Assembly (NCBI GenBank): GCA_944322645.1
Contig: CALUPI010000011.1
Location: forward strand, 1-37,229
Length of the DNA stretch: 37,229 nt
Reading direction: 5' to 3'
Source: an uncultured Ureaplasma sp.
Lineage (GTDB): Bacteria; Bacillota_I; Bacilli_A; Mycoplasmatales; Mycoplasmoidaceae
Every line of letters starts with the position of its first letter. Position 1 is the first letter of the stretch. Positions 1 to 10,807 of the stretch are shown piece by piece. Position numbers and translations under genes: made by a program. The notes under the pieces were generated by a model that saw nothing but the letters and a program-made list of their open reading frames with translations, did not search any database and was not told where the DNA came from.

Positions 1-532
1 ATAAAACATTACCTCATCTTTTTTCTTCTTCAGTTTCAGGCACTTTTTCTGGTTTATCACTTGGTATACTATTAGGATCTACTGGAATTAAAATATCATT
101 ATTTGATGTAGAGTCATTATTTAAAAATCCTGTAAAAGTCAATTGTTTTGATATTGTAGATGTATTATTAGGAATATTTGTAGCACCATTTAGTGTCACA
201 TTAAAACTCAATTCACCATTAGAATTATTTGCATTTACACCACTTATAGATAAATTATTGTTTCAATCAAAATTAGCAGGTTCATTTCTAATTGAAAATA
301 TTGAATTCTTATTTTCAATAACTTTAGTCTTGATTCATTCATTATTAATATCAGAAGGTAATAAACTTTTATCTCCAAAATTATATGTAGAACTAGTTTT
401 AAAAGACATTGAATATTTATTAATTGTTGAATTGTTATTATTACTACATGAAGTTAATATAGTTGGAACAAGTAATACACTTGATAATGATAAAGAAATA
501 GCGCCAATTAATAATTTTGAATTTTTTTTCAT
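1..532 (-). CDS. Surface lipoprotein, N-terminal part (runs off window)
   Basis: The reading frame starts at 532 and is still open at base 1, so about 177 N-terminal residues are seen; two TGA codons (335-337, 14-16) are read as Trp. The N-terminus has a Lys-rich start, a hydrophobic stretch and a lipobox ending LTSC-SNNNN, so it should be diacylated at Cys and held on the outer face of the membrane. The mature part is Asn/Ser/Thr-rich with beta-like stretches and a Pro/Glu-rich segment (PSDKPEKVPETEEE). An AGGA-type ribosome-binding site precedes the start. It is divergent from the lipoprotein gene at 848. Such genes are typically variable surface antigens of mycoplasmas; no specific function can be read from it. 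Confidence 0.85.
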
Positions 533-847
533 GAGGATTCCTATGCATATTTGTAAATAGTATTATTTTGCCAAAATAATATAATTTAATAATATAATTT
601 TATCATACCATCTATATAGCCTATAAACTAAAAAATTTTAAATTTGTTTTTAATAGAATTATTGAAAAATATAATATAGTCGTTATAAATTGTTAAAATT
701 TTACGAAATTGAGTATTTTTGTGTAATTTTTAAACTTTTTTGTATGATCTAGATTTAAAAAATAAAATTTATTTTTAGAATACATATGTCCTTTCAAAAG
801 TGCGGTTCTTGAAGCGGACAAGCCCTATCATAATAGGGAGAAAAAGT
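533..847. promoter_or_regulatory. Divergent intergenic region between two lipoprotein genes
   Basis: This AT-rich spacer must hold the promoters of both surface genes. A palindrome with 9-base arms (561-569 and 573-581, TATTATTTT/AAAATAATA, 3-base loop) lies close to the left gene and could be an operator. For the right gene, TTGTGT (719-724) and TGTATGAT (-10 TATGAT at 743-748) are spaced like a promoter and would give a leader of about 90 bases. No ORF is seen. Promoter calls are by eye only. Confidence 0.4.
823..840 (+). promoter_or_regulatory. Hairpin enclosing the Shine-Dalgarno of the 848 gene
   Basis: CCCTAT (823-828) pairs perfectly with ATAGGG (833-838) across a CATA loop. The 3' arm overlaps the AGGGAG ribosome-binding site (835-840), which sits 7 bases before the ATG at 848. 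When folded, the hairpin would mask ribosome binding, so it could act as a translational switch or RNA thermometer. The pairing is seen directly; the regulatory role is inferred. Confidence 0.55.
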
Positions 848-1825
848 ATGAAAATTAGTAAAAAATTAAAATGAGGATTAGGTTTGGTTGGTTTAACTGC
901 AATGGCAGTTGTTCCAATGAGTGTAGCATTAAGTTCATGTTCATCAGGTTCATCAGATAATAATGATAATAATTCTGCTAATGGGGGAGTTGTTGATGAA
1001 AATGGAATTATTCAACCATTAAGCAAAATCGATATTACTCCAACTCAATTTAATTTTGATAATAGATTAACCTCAAATACTGCTGAAATTAAACAAGTAA
1101 ATTCATTAGAAGAAGCTAATCAAATCTTAAATGATAAATGAAATGCTTTATCAGATGAACAAAAAATTGCATGTATTAAAAATGATATCCAAAATTGATT
1201 AAATTTTTATTTATTAAATAATTCTTGTTATACCGAAACATCGTTTTTAAATAAAATTAGTACTAAAAATACAATTTTTGATAATTATATGAATTTGATT
1301 TCTCCAAGTGATAATGGTGATTTTAATAAAAATTGAAATTCATATTCAGATGAATTACCTAATGTTCAACAAAGGGTTTTTCCTACTCAAAATTCTATAT
1401 CAAAAATTAATTTTAATAATAATGTATTAAATATTTCAATAGAACAAAATGAATGTTATCAACAAAAATTTTTAAACTCTAAAAATGTTGAATCACAGGT
1501 ATTAGTTGAAATAAAATATAATTTTAATAATTTAGAAGTTCAACCAAAATTATTATTATATAACAATCAATATCTTGCAGGTTTTTTTATAAATACTACA
1601 AATAATTCTACTGGTAATTTTCAATATTTAAAGACTTCAAATTGAATTATTAATGAATCAACTGGTATCACAGAATATGAAGAAAAATTATCTAATGATT
1701 ATTTACCTTATGATTTTTCGTTAACAAGTGATATTGTTCCAAGTCAAAATTTAATATATGGTGCAACCATTCCTTCTCCTTATTTAAACATGATTTTTGA
1801 AATAAATAATAATGGTCAAAATTAA
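848..1825 (+). CDS. P35-like surface lipoprotein
   Basis: This gene encodes 325 residues. The start at 848 was chosen because AGGGAG precedes it and it yields a complete signal sequence: MKISKKLKW, a hydrophobic core, then the lipobox ALSSC, followed by a Ser/Asp/Asn-rich linker. The frame needs several TGA=Trp codons. The mature region is rich in Asn, Ser and aromatics, and lies outside the cell. The signal sequence and overall style resemble the P35 lipoprotein family of Mycoplasma penetrans, whose members are phase-variable surface antigens; this comparison is from memory. Translation may be controlled by the hairpin just upstream. Confidence 0.8.
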
Positions 1826-1856
1826 TATAAAATATAAATAAAAGTGTGTAATAGTT

Positions 1857-2246
1857 ATGGATTATGGTATTTTAAATTTAATTAATGTATTTAACACATT
1901 GAAGTCCAAAAAATCCTTTGGACCAAATGGCAAAAAATTTGAAGAACAAATAATTGCAGAATTGGGAAAAAATCAATTTATAGAAGGTTCATTAGATACA
2001 AATAAAACAAATAATCTATTAAATTTATTAAATATGGATAAAAAAAATTTTAATATTTTTAAAGATTTAATTAGAAATTTAGTTTTAGATAAGAAAAATA
2101 TTGAACCTATTAAAAATACTATTTCTAATTTTATGCCTAATATATATATATATATAGCATTAACTAAAATTTCTGGAGTATATAACTCATCACTTTTATT
2201 TTTAGTAAATGCTTTTGAAATTGAATGTGACATATTAAATTTATAA
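1857..2246 (+). CDS. Hypothetical protein, possibly a surface-protein fragment
   Basis: This is a 129-aa ORF without a signal peptide, a clear ribosome-binding site or a recognisable domain. It is rich in Asn, Lys, Ile and Leu and predicted helical; its style (short Leu/Ile helices separated by Asn) resembles the middle of the large lipoprotein encoded at 17932-20238, so it may be a stranded piece of such a gene. A run of eight TA dinucleotides (2141-2156), read as IYIYIA, lies inside the frame and is a possible slippage site. It lies between the 848 lipoprotein gene and the large surface protein gene. Expression is uncertain. Confidence 0.45.
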   Translation: MDYGILNLINVFNTLKSKKSFGPNGKKFEEQIIAELGKNQFIEGSLDTNKTNNLLNLLNMDKKNFNIFKDLIRNLVLDKKNIEPIKNTISNFMPNIYIYIALTKISGVYNSSLLFLVNAFEIECDILNL

Positions 2247-2321
2247 TATCAAAATTTTCCAGTAAAAATAAAAATTATTTTTTATATGCTATAATATTAT
2301 TAACAGATTTACATTTTAAAA

Positions 2322-5300
2322 ATGATTAATGATTTATTTATGGTTAAATCATTATTTTGTTTTTTACTTTTTAATTCAATTTCTACTTCTTCATTAGTTG
2401 CTTCAACTGTTTTGGTTCAAAAGTTAGATCCAAAAATTACAAATGAATTTTCTCAAGATCAAAGAGATAAAAATTATGGTAATCTAAATATTAATATATT
2501 TAATAACTCTTATAAAACATTTAAAATTGATGGATCATCTACTATTAATAGTTTGGAAGCAGAAATAAATAAAATTATTTTTGATATTCAAAATAGTATA
2601 AATTGCAACAATACATTAAATCCGCAATATTTAAAAAATTCTGATTTTAATTTATTAAATAAAATTATTAATTTTAATTTTAATGTTAAATCATCAATAA
2701 TTTCTGAGGATGTTTCATATAATGGAAATAAATTATCAAAATCAGATCAAGATGAAGGTTTATATTATTCGAGAAATGATAAAAATCAATGAATCCTAGA
2801 GGTTGGTACTTATTCTGGAGAAAATATAAATAATATAACAAACAATAGAAATCCATGAATTAATGGTGGTGGACATATTAATTATATTTTATCAGATACT
2901 ACTGTTTGTTCATCTGCATATTTTAAAATACTATTTCAATTTAATGGATTAGGTGTACAAAAAATATTTTCTATAGTATTAGATGAATTTACCAATCAAG
3001 GTCAAAATGGAGATGTTCCAAACAATACAAGAGGGGATTATAAACCAGCAAGAAATATAGTTTCAAAATTTTATATATCTTCATCTCTACAATTACCATA
3101 TAACATTAATACAATTAAAAACAATCTTAAAGGACTTTTAAATGGAACTAAAAATTATAGCGATCAGTGAATGGAGAACATTACTCCATTGGCTGAAAAT
3201 TTATATAATAAAGCATTAAATTATATACCTGATTATTTAAGGGATGCTATTAAATTAACTTATTCTGTAAATTTATCTAATAATACTATTAATTGACATT
3301 GTTCATATGAAACAATGGATAATCAAAGTTATAATGTAGATTGAGTTACACGGATTCAATTAGCTGCTCGTCCTAATTTACAAGAAATTTATAATGTATT
3401 AAAACCATATTTAGAAACTCCTATTATTTTAGAATCTAATACTTCTAAAAACTATAAATCATCAACTGTGCCCGCTTATATTAAAAATAAGTTTGATGAA
3501 GCAAAAGCAAGCGGACAAAATAGTGGTTTGCCTAATGTGGTAAGTAATATTTCTTCACGTGCCGACCCAAATCAATTTGGTAAATTGGGTGGTAGTGTTA
3601 ATTATTATCAAGGTGATTATTTTGGTGACACAACAGACTATTATAAAACTCATGATTTAATTTCAAATACTGAAATTATTACAAATTATATTAGAGTTTT
3701 AATGACTAATTTTTGAAATGAATATAGTTATGCATTTGTGGATGATCCAACATTAACTGATAATTTTCCTAATGCAAGTTTGGTGTTTAGTAATGATGAT
3801 AGTGGTAATCCAATTATAAGAATTAGATTTACATTTGATAATCCTCCTAAACAAACTATTAATAATCAACCATCGCCTTGAGATTTTAATATTCCTATTA
3901 CTTGTCAAGAAACTGATTATTGTCAAGCTCAAGGAATTGCAGATAGATTAATTTTGCAAGGTCAAAATGTTCCTGTAATTGGACCAAATCAAGAAGTAAG
4001 TTATCAACCATTAGGAGAAGATAATTCAGGTATTCAAATTGGACAACCAACAGCGACAAATGGAGGAATTAGACTATTTTATTCACAAGTTAGCTTGATG
4101 TTTAATGCTAGTGATTCACAAACTCAAGAAGTTTATGTAAATGGATCACCACTTCCAATTATAAACAACACAGCTTCGACTGTTTTAAGTGCTCCTAATG
4201 AAGATAGTGAAAGTAGTGAATATGAAGGGTTCAAATCATATTTTATTGAAATAAAAGATGGAGGAAACACGGCATATTCAATTACTGTGTATATTGGTCA
4301 AACTTCACCAAAAACTAATATTGCATATTATGCGTGAGATCCAAAGAAAAATCCAGCACAAATGGATATGATTACACCAACATTAGAAAATGGTAATCCG
4401 AATCCAAATTACAATCCAAATATAAATGCAAAAACTGGAACAACTACGCAACTTTTATGAATTGAACAAAATTCACAATGTCCTATGTATATTGACCCTT
4501 ATAATGAAAAAGGTGAAAATATTACATATTCGACTGGTTATTTAGCATGTGGTCAAGTAATTAATAAAGGTGTCAAAATCCAATTTGACCCAAATACAAG
4601 TGATGTTTATAGAACGGGTGTAAGATTGGAAAATGGACAATTAATTCAATCTAATAACCCAACAAGTTTAAATAATAGTTTTGTTCAAAATATTGGTGTG
4701 ACTACAAAAATTTCACCAAATGATTCATACAATCCATATTTTAGTTATGATGGCGTATGAAATTACACAGCAAAATCTAAATTCCCACTACAAACTCAAA
4801 ATATGAATCAGACTGGAATTTATGGACAATATTTTGCAATGGTTAATAATGATGTTAATGCTAATACTTCATTATTTACAGACCAATTAAATAAAATTGA
4901 TAGTTCTCAAGTAGTTGTAAAAGATTTTTGAGATACATATCATGGTGATAATTTAATTAATTATTTAGTTAATAAAATTGGTTACACCGAACAACAAATT
5001 AAAGCAATGGATTATGAAACTATTCTTCAATATTGAAATTTATATTCTGTTGAGGGATTAGATCAAGCCTATGGTGCTAATACATTATCATTAAATCAAA
5101 AAAGAATAGAAAATTTGAGAATTAAATCAAATGATTATAACGAAATTGAAAATCAAATAACTGAATATGCAATTTCGTATTTAAACAATAATTTTAATTT
5201 ACAGTATCAAAGTCAATTTTTAATCGAATATGATCCAAAAGATATAAATAAATTAATTGAATCTTACAATAAAAAAGAAGCAAGTGAGATGACTGTATAT

Positions 5301-6287
5301 ATCAAATCTAATCCAGAACAAGATTATGTTATTGGACAAACTAGATTTACAGTTATTAATGACCCAAATGCAATTAATTTAGATGATATAGATTTTGGAT
5401 TAATTAAAATGAATAATAAGACAACTAATCCAGAGGAATTAAAAACTGAAATTATAAGTGAAGTTGATGAAACATTGAATAATTATGTTACAAATCTGGG
5501 CTATTATTCAAAAATTGTTCAATATGGAACTGATTATTCAATTGATTGAGCAAATATTGATAAATTATTAATTAGTGAATCAAAACCTTCTAGTGGATAT
5601 GCAATTAATTTTCCGATACATGCATTAAGCAGTAGTGAAATATTAATAGGTCGCTCAAATATAAGAGCGAAAAACTCAACTGAATACGATATTACCCAAA
5701 TGATTAATTTTAAAGATTTAAATATTCAAAATTTATATTTAAATATATCAAGAAGCGATGTTGGTACAATTGAGCAAGCAAAAGCGGTAATTTCAAATTA
5801 TATATTTGCAGTAATCAATAATGCTTTTATGGATTATTTTGGCAAACATGAAGAAAAAGCAGGTATTAGAGACCAATTTGAATATGAATGAAATCCAAAC
5901 ATATATTCAAATGAATATGTAGTATATCCACCAAGTTTTAATGTAACTTGAACGATAAATAATTATGAAGATATTTTAAATAAATTAGTAGAAAATATTG
6001 ACCAAAATTCATTTAATAATACAATTACAATTTCAGTAATGGCGACTGATAGCTCTTTGGTTTCAACAGGTACGGCATTATTTACGGCTTCAAATGCTAA
6101 ATTAAATGATTCAAATCCACATGTGCCAAATATGCCAGATAACCCAACTGAAACTGTAAAACCAAAAGGAAGTTCTCCAAAATGATGAATTATTCCAATT
6201 GCAGTTGGTGGCGCATTTATTTTAGTAATCGTAATTTGAGTTATTTGGTATAGATTGAAATCAAGAAGATTAACTTCACAAAGTTAA
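2322..6287 (+). CDS. Large membrane-anchored surface protein
   Basis: One continuous 1321-aa frame, with many TGA=Trp codons. The N-terminus is hydrophobic: translation may start at 2322 or at the ATG at 2340, which gives MVKSLFCFLLFNS and a conventional signal sequence; neither has a strong ribosome-binding site. The long ectodomain is rich in Asn, Tyr, Ser and Gln with Trp scattered throughout. Near residue 1290 there is one transmembrane helix (WWIIPIAVGGAFILVIVIWV) followed by a basic tail (RLKSRR), so the bulk of the protein should be outside the cell. It is followed 15 bases later by the LRR gene and then the conjugative ATPase gene, all co-directional. That context suggests a role in cell-cell contact for a mobile element, which is inference. 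I do not recognise the family. Confidence 0.8.
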
Positions 6288-6302
6288 AGTTAGGAGAAAA
6301 TT

Positions 6303-7730
6303 ATGTTTAACATAAAAACAAAAACATTTACGATTCCAAATGGAATTGAAAAAATAACAAAAGATATTTTTTCTGGAATTGATAAAAGCAAAATCGAAAC
6401 AATAATAATACCTGATGGTGTAACTGAAATTGGTAAAGAAGCATTTGAGTATTGTACAAACCTAGAATCAATTAAAATCTCAAACACTGTAACCAAAATT
6501 GGAGAACGTGCATTTTCAAATTGCAAAAACCTAAAATCTGTTACTATCCCAAATTCAGTAACTGAAATTGACGCTTGCGCATTTGAGTATTGTAAAAGTT
6601 TAAAATCTATCACAATTCCAAACAGTGTAACCGAAATTGGAAAGGCAGTATTTTGAGGTACACAAATTTCATGAAAAGATATACCAAAACATATTTATGA
6701 AAAGCAAATTCCTTTTGGACTGTTTGCAGGAATGAATATGAAAGGCTTTAAAATACCAAACTCTGTAACTGAAATTGGTAGTGGCGCATTTAAAAATTGT
6801 AAAAACTTACAATCCATCGTCATTCCAAACAGCTTAACTGAAATTGGTGATTACGCATTTTATGATTTCAATAATCTAAAATCTGTCACAATCCCAAATT
6901 CAATTAAAGAAATTGGCGATAGTGCATTTAAAGGCTGCAACAGTCTTGAATCCATTACAATTCCAAATTCAGTTGAAAGAATAGGTGAAGAGGCATTTGC
7001 GTATTGTTGAAACCTAAATTCAATTGAAATTCCAGACAGCGTAACCAAAATCGGTGAAGAAATATTTTGAGGTACACAAATTTCATGAAAAGATATTCCA
7101 AAACATTTATATGAAAAACAAATACCAAAAGGATTGTTTGCTGGTATGAATATGGATATGGAGACATTCTCAATTCCAGATGGAATTATAAAAATAGGTG
7201 AAGCTGCATTTGCAGGTTGCAAAAGTTTAAAATCTATCACAATTCCAAACAGTGTAACCGAAATTGGTGTCGGTGCATTTCAAAACTGCACAAACCTAAA
7301 ATCAATTGAAATCCCTGATTCAGTTAAGAGAATTGGTGCTAGTGCATTTGAAGATTGTAAAAACCTAAAATCAATTGAAATCCCTGATTCAGTTGAAAAA
7401 ATATGTCATTCTGCATTTGAAGACACACAAATTTCATGAAAAGATATACCAAAACATTTATATGAAAAACAAATACCAAAAGGATTGTTTGCTGGTATGA
7501 ATATGAAAGGATTTAAAATACCAAATTCAGTTGAAAGAATAGGTGAAGATGCATTTTGGGGTTGTAAAAACCTAAATTCAATTGAAATTCCAGACAACGT
7601 AACTGAAATTGGTAAAGTAGCATTTTATCTATGTAAAAGCTTAAAATCCATTATAATTCCAGAAAAATTTAAATACCAATTAAAAGAAATTGGAATTGAT
7701 AAATTAGAAATAAATATTAAATATATTTAA
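6303..7730 (+). CDS. BspA-type leucine-rich-repeat protein
   Basis: This 475-aa protein is built almost wholly of about 23-residue LRR_5 (BspA/TpLRR) repeats of the form IPNSVTEIGxxAFxxCxxL-S-I-I. The array is broken three times by a near-identical spacer containing GTQISWKDIPKH and GLFAGMNM (around 6657-6746, 7069-7155 and 7421-7509). BspA-family LRRs usually bind host or bacterial surfaces or partner proteins. Unusually, no signal peptide or transmembrane helix is visible; the protein begins MFNIKTKTFTIPNGIEKI. A good AGGAGA site precedes the ATG, only 15 bases after the large surface protein gene, so the two are probably co-transcribed. The near-identical repeats make the gene prone to recombination. 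Confidence 0.9.
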
Positions 7731-7767
7731 AAATTAAGATTTAAATTAACTAAAGGAAATTGTAATA

Positions 7768-10155
7768 ATGGAATATTTAAAAGAGAGAAAAAATAAAATT
7801 ATAATTTGATTATTTGCATATTTGGCAGTATTTGTTACTGGATTGTTTTTATCTGCGGCTATTGCATGTGTAAAAGAGCATATAAGTGTTAATTTTAATA
7901 ACATTATTGATATGTTTAGTAAAAATTCTTCACTGGTTTGAGGTTTAACGTTTATATTTGTTGCTTTATTGTTATGTTGAAATGTATATTACTATACAGT
8001 TCTGTATAAAAAAATCAAAAAAGCAGATATAAAACGTTCTAAAAATACAAGTTATGGAGAAAGTAAGTTTTTAATAAATGAAAAAGTAAAAACTGATAAA
8101 AATGAAATCAAAGCATTTAATAAAGTTTATCCATTAAATGAAAATAAATTAGGATGAGTAGTAAAATCACAATATTTAGCTAATGCAAATAAAACTAATT
8201 ATAATGTTAGTGATTTAAACAATAATGGTCATCATTTATTAGTAATTGGAGCAACAAGTACAGGGAAAACTCAAAAGACAATTTTGCAATCCATTGCATA
8301 TAATTGTCAATTGAAAGATAATAATGCACCAAGTATGGTAATTTTTGATCCTAAGGGAGAAATTGCTTCAAAAACTGGAAATTTATTAAGAAATAATGGT
8401 TATGAAGTTTTAGTGTTTAACTTAAGAAATACAAATTATTCTTCAACATGAAATCCATTGTTTTTAGCAAATAAAAACTTTATTGAAGCTAAAATATTAG
8501 AACAAAAAACAATTAATAATCCTGAATTGAGTGATGTTGAAAAAATAAATAATAATGCTAAAATTCAAAACTTATTAACAAAAGTGGATAGTAATATTAG
8601 CGATATTGCATTTACTTTATTTAATGAACCAAATTCAAAAGATAAGTTCTGAGAAGAACAAGCTAAAAATATCTTTATTTCTTTATATTATTTATTGGTA
8701 GAAAACGTTGCTGATTTATATATTAATAATAAAACTGATAAAGAAATTGAAGATAATTTAAAAGCAATTGAAATTGCAGAAAATAATATAAATTTACCAA
8801 CAATCGCGACACTGTCAACTAACATTGCACCAATTCAAAAAATGTATGAAGAAATTAATCAATACAGAAACAATGATATTATTGGAATTGCTAAAATTAA
8901 AAAATCTGAATATGTATTAAGAAAAAGTTTTATTTATGGTGCGAACTCTTTTGCAACTAGTGAAAATACATTTGGATCAATAATGACAACAATTGCAAAT
9001 GGTTTAGCTCAATATAAATTAGTTAGTATTCAAAATATTACATTAACTAATGAAATTGAGTTAGATAAATTAACAGCAGGAGATAAACCTAAAGCTTTAT
9101 ATATAATCGCACCTGATGAAAGAGAGGAAACATATAAATTTGCAACATTGCTAGTAGATCAAATCTACAAAACGCAAATTGATTATGCTTCCAAAAATAA
9201 AGGGCAATGTTTAAGTAGAAAATTAATGTTTTATTTAGATGAATTTGGAAATATTCCAACAATTCCAAAATTTGATACAATGGTGACTGTTTCACGGTCA
9301 AGAGGAATTTATTTTTGTATTGCAATTCAAGGTTTTGATCAAATCAAAAATAAATATGGTGAAAATCAATTATCAACAATTAGAGATAATATGAGATTAC
9401 ATATTTATGTAAAAACCTCTGATAAAGCTACGAATGAATATTATTCATATCGTAGTGGAAATTACACAATTGAAAAATCTTCAATTAGTAATAATGATAA
9501 TGGTTCATCTTCTTCAACAAATATTGAGAAGAAAGAATTATTAACTGCAGAAGATATTGCTAATAATCCAAATAATATGTTATTAGTTTATTTTGATTCA
9601 AATGCAGTATCTTGAGTTAAAACAACTTCGTTTTGAGAAAGCAAAGAATTAGCTAAATTTGCTGTTGAAGAATTCAACTCTTTATATAGCGCAAGAATTT
9701 TTAAATTAGATGAACATACAATATTATTTGATACAAGCGCATATAAAAAAGTACTTGATAAAGAAGTAGCAACAATAAATTCAGCAAATAGAAGGTTAAA
9801 TAGAAATTTTATAAAATCTGAAAATAATAATGAATTGGATGAAAATGAATTTAATTTTCATCCAGATCAATTAATTAAAATGCTAAAGATTTATAAAGCT
9901 AATCATGGATTAGAATTTATAAAACCAGCATTAGAAACACTTCAAAAAAATATAAATAAATTCAACAAAAACAAAAGAGAATATAAAAATATTCTTATTC
10001 AATCAACTGCTAATTTAATTTCAAATTTTGGTATAGAATCGTTAGAAGTCCTAAAAGAAATTTTAGATTTAGCTAGCAAAAATCAAAATATTGATTTAAC
10101 AATTTATGAAAGAAATATAGAAGCTTATGAAAACGAACACAAAAATCAAAATTAA
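7768..10155 (+). CDS. traG: VirD4/TraG-family type IV coupling ATPase
   Basis: This 795-aa protein is read through TGA=Trp codons. Two N-terminal transmembrane helices (about residues 12-34 and 50-70) anchor a cytosolic ATPase. Walker A is GATSTGKT (from about residue 161), followed by MVIFDPKGE typical of VirD4/TraG; Walker B is FYLDEFGN (about 488-495), followed by a conserved TVSRSRGIYFCIAIQGFDQ block. Coupling proteins bring DNA or protein substrates to a type IV secretion channel; in mycoplasmas, TraG is a hallmark of integrative conjugative elements. The gene follows two surface-type genes and overlaps the next small ORF. No VirB4/TraE or relaxase is seen in the window, so the element is partial here or continues elsewhere. 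Confidence 0.93.
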
Positions 10156-10525
10156 AAGTATTAATGATAAATTAATATTAGAAGGTATTTTAAACTATTA
10201 TGATAATATTTATAATAGTTTAAATAATCAAAATCATCAATTTGATGCTATAAAAATTATCAAATTGTTAAAAAATATTCCTTTAATTGAATTTAATACT
10301 AATATTATGAATTGCTTTAAAAATAATATTCAAAAAAATTTAATTACAAAAGAATATTTTATATCCAATTTTGATTTTAAATATCAGGATAAAATTTTTA
10401 AAAATGTTGAAATTGTTAATAAAACATTTTTAACAAAAAAAGGAATGATTGATTTTTTAGAAAAGATATTTATAAATTTAATAATTAAGGAGATTGTAAA
10501 TGGCTGTTGGAATATTAGTTGCTAA
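10127..10525 (+). CDS. Hypothetical protein overlapping the traG end
   Basis: This 132-aa ORF begins inside the last 29 bases of traG in another frame and ends inside the start of the next gene, which suggests translational coupling. It is very rich in Lys, Ile and Asn and predicted mainly helical, with no signal peptide, membrane helix or recognisable motif. Its position between the coupling ATPase gene and another small gene suggests a small accessory protein of the conjugative module. Function unknown. Confidence 0.6.
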   Translation: MKTNTKIKIKSINDKLILEGILNYYDNIYNSLNNQNHQFDAIKIIKLLKNIPLIEFNTNIMNCFKNNIQKNLITKEYFISNFDFKYQDKIFKNVEIVNKTFLTKKGMIDFLEKIFINLIIKEIVNGCWNISC

Positions 10526-10703
10526 AAAATCTATTAAAAGAAAAAAAGATAGAGACTGAGTACAAAAAAAACTAAAATATATAATTCAATTAAAAGATAA
10601 TAAAGTATATATTTATACTTTAAATAAGAATTTATTGGATATAAAAATAAAACCAGATGAAATTGGAAAATATTTTGATCTTAAAAAATATATTAATAAA
10701 TAA
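10500..10703 (+). CDS. Small basic hypothetical protein
   Basis: This 67-aa ORF has a strong AAGGAG site about 8 bases before the ATG and overlaps the previous gene by 26 bases. It starts MAVGILVAKKSIKRKKDRDW, which is hydrophobic then highly basic, and contains one TGA=Trp. No family is recognised. A strong terminator follows within a few bases, so this is probably the last gene of the traG transcript. Confidence 0.65.
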
Positions 10704-10707
10704 ATAA

Positions 10708-10736
10708 AAAACCACAAATTAATTGTGGTTTTCTTT
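10708..10736. terminator. Bidirectional intrinsic terminator
   Basis: AAAACCACAA (10708-10717) pairs with TTGTGGTTTT (10723-10732) around a 5-base loop. There are T-rich tracts on both sides: TTTTCTTT on the plus strand and TTTTTTATTT when read on the minus strand. It can end the plus-strand traG operon and also any short minus-strand RNA starting to its right. Confidence 0.8.
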
Positions 10737-10741
10737 ATAAT

Positions 10742-10777
10742 GTTATAGCCCAGTATCAAATAAGAGGGTGCTATAAC
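10742..10777 (-). ncRNA. Candidate small RNA hairpin next to a terminator
   Basis: GTTATAGC (10742-10749) pairs with GCTATAAC (10770-10777), with GCCC/GGGT pairs inside. On the minus strand this hairpin is followed directly by the bidirectional terminator at 10708-10736, giving the shape of an RNA of about 80 bases. An AT-rich promoter-like sequence lies to its right. The minus-strand loop contains CCCTCTTA...CTGGGC, which resembles the loop at 20622-20642. Expression is not known. Confidence 0.35.
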
Positions 10778-10807
10778 TAAAATTATATTTTTATTATATC
10801 ATATTAA

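Noticed and set aside
258-560. Plus-strand 100-aa ORF
   Set aside because: It is a shadow of the lipoprotein gene on the minus strand, which has a proper signal peptide and ribosome-binding site.
800-840. tRNA or T-box-like element (GGTTC, GC-rich leader)
   Set aside because: No cloverleaf or T-box core could be formed; only the short CCCTAT/ATAGGG hairpin is convincing.
533-847. Invertible promoter as in M. penetrans P35 genes
   Set aside because: Only one local palindrome was found; no pair of inverted repeats bracketing the promoter and no invertase gene is in the window.
2322-6287. Several separate short genes ending at TGA codons
   Set aside because: All pieces share one frame and the joining TGA codons sit where Trp is plausible; the organism clearly reads TGA as Trp. 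The same applies to the other long genes.
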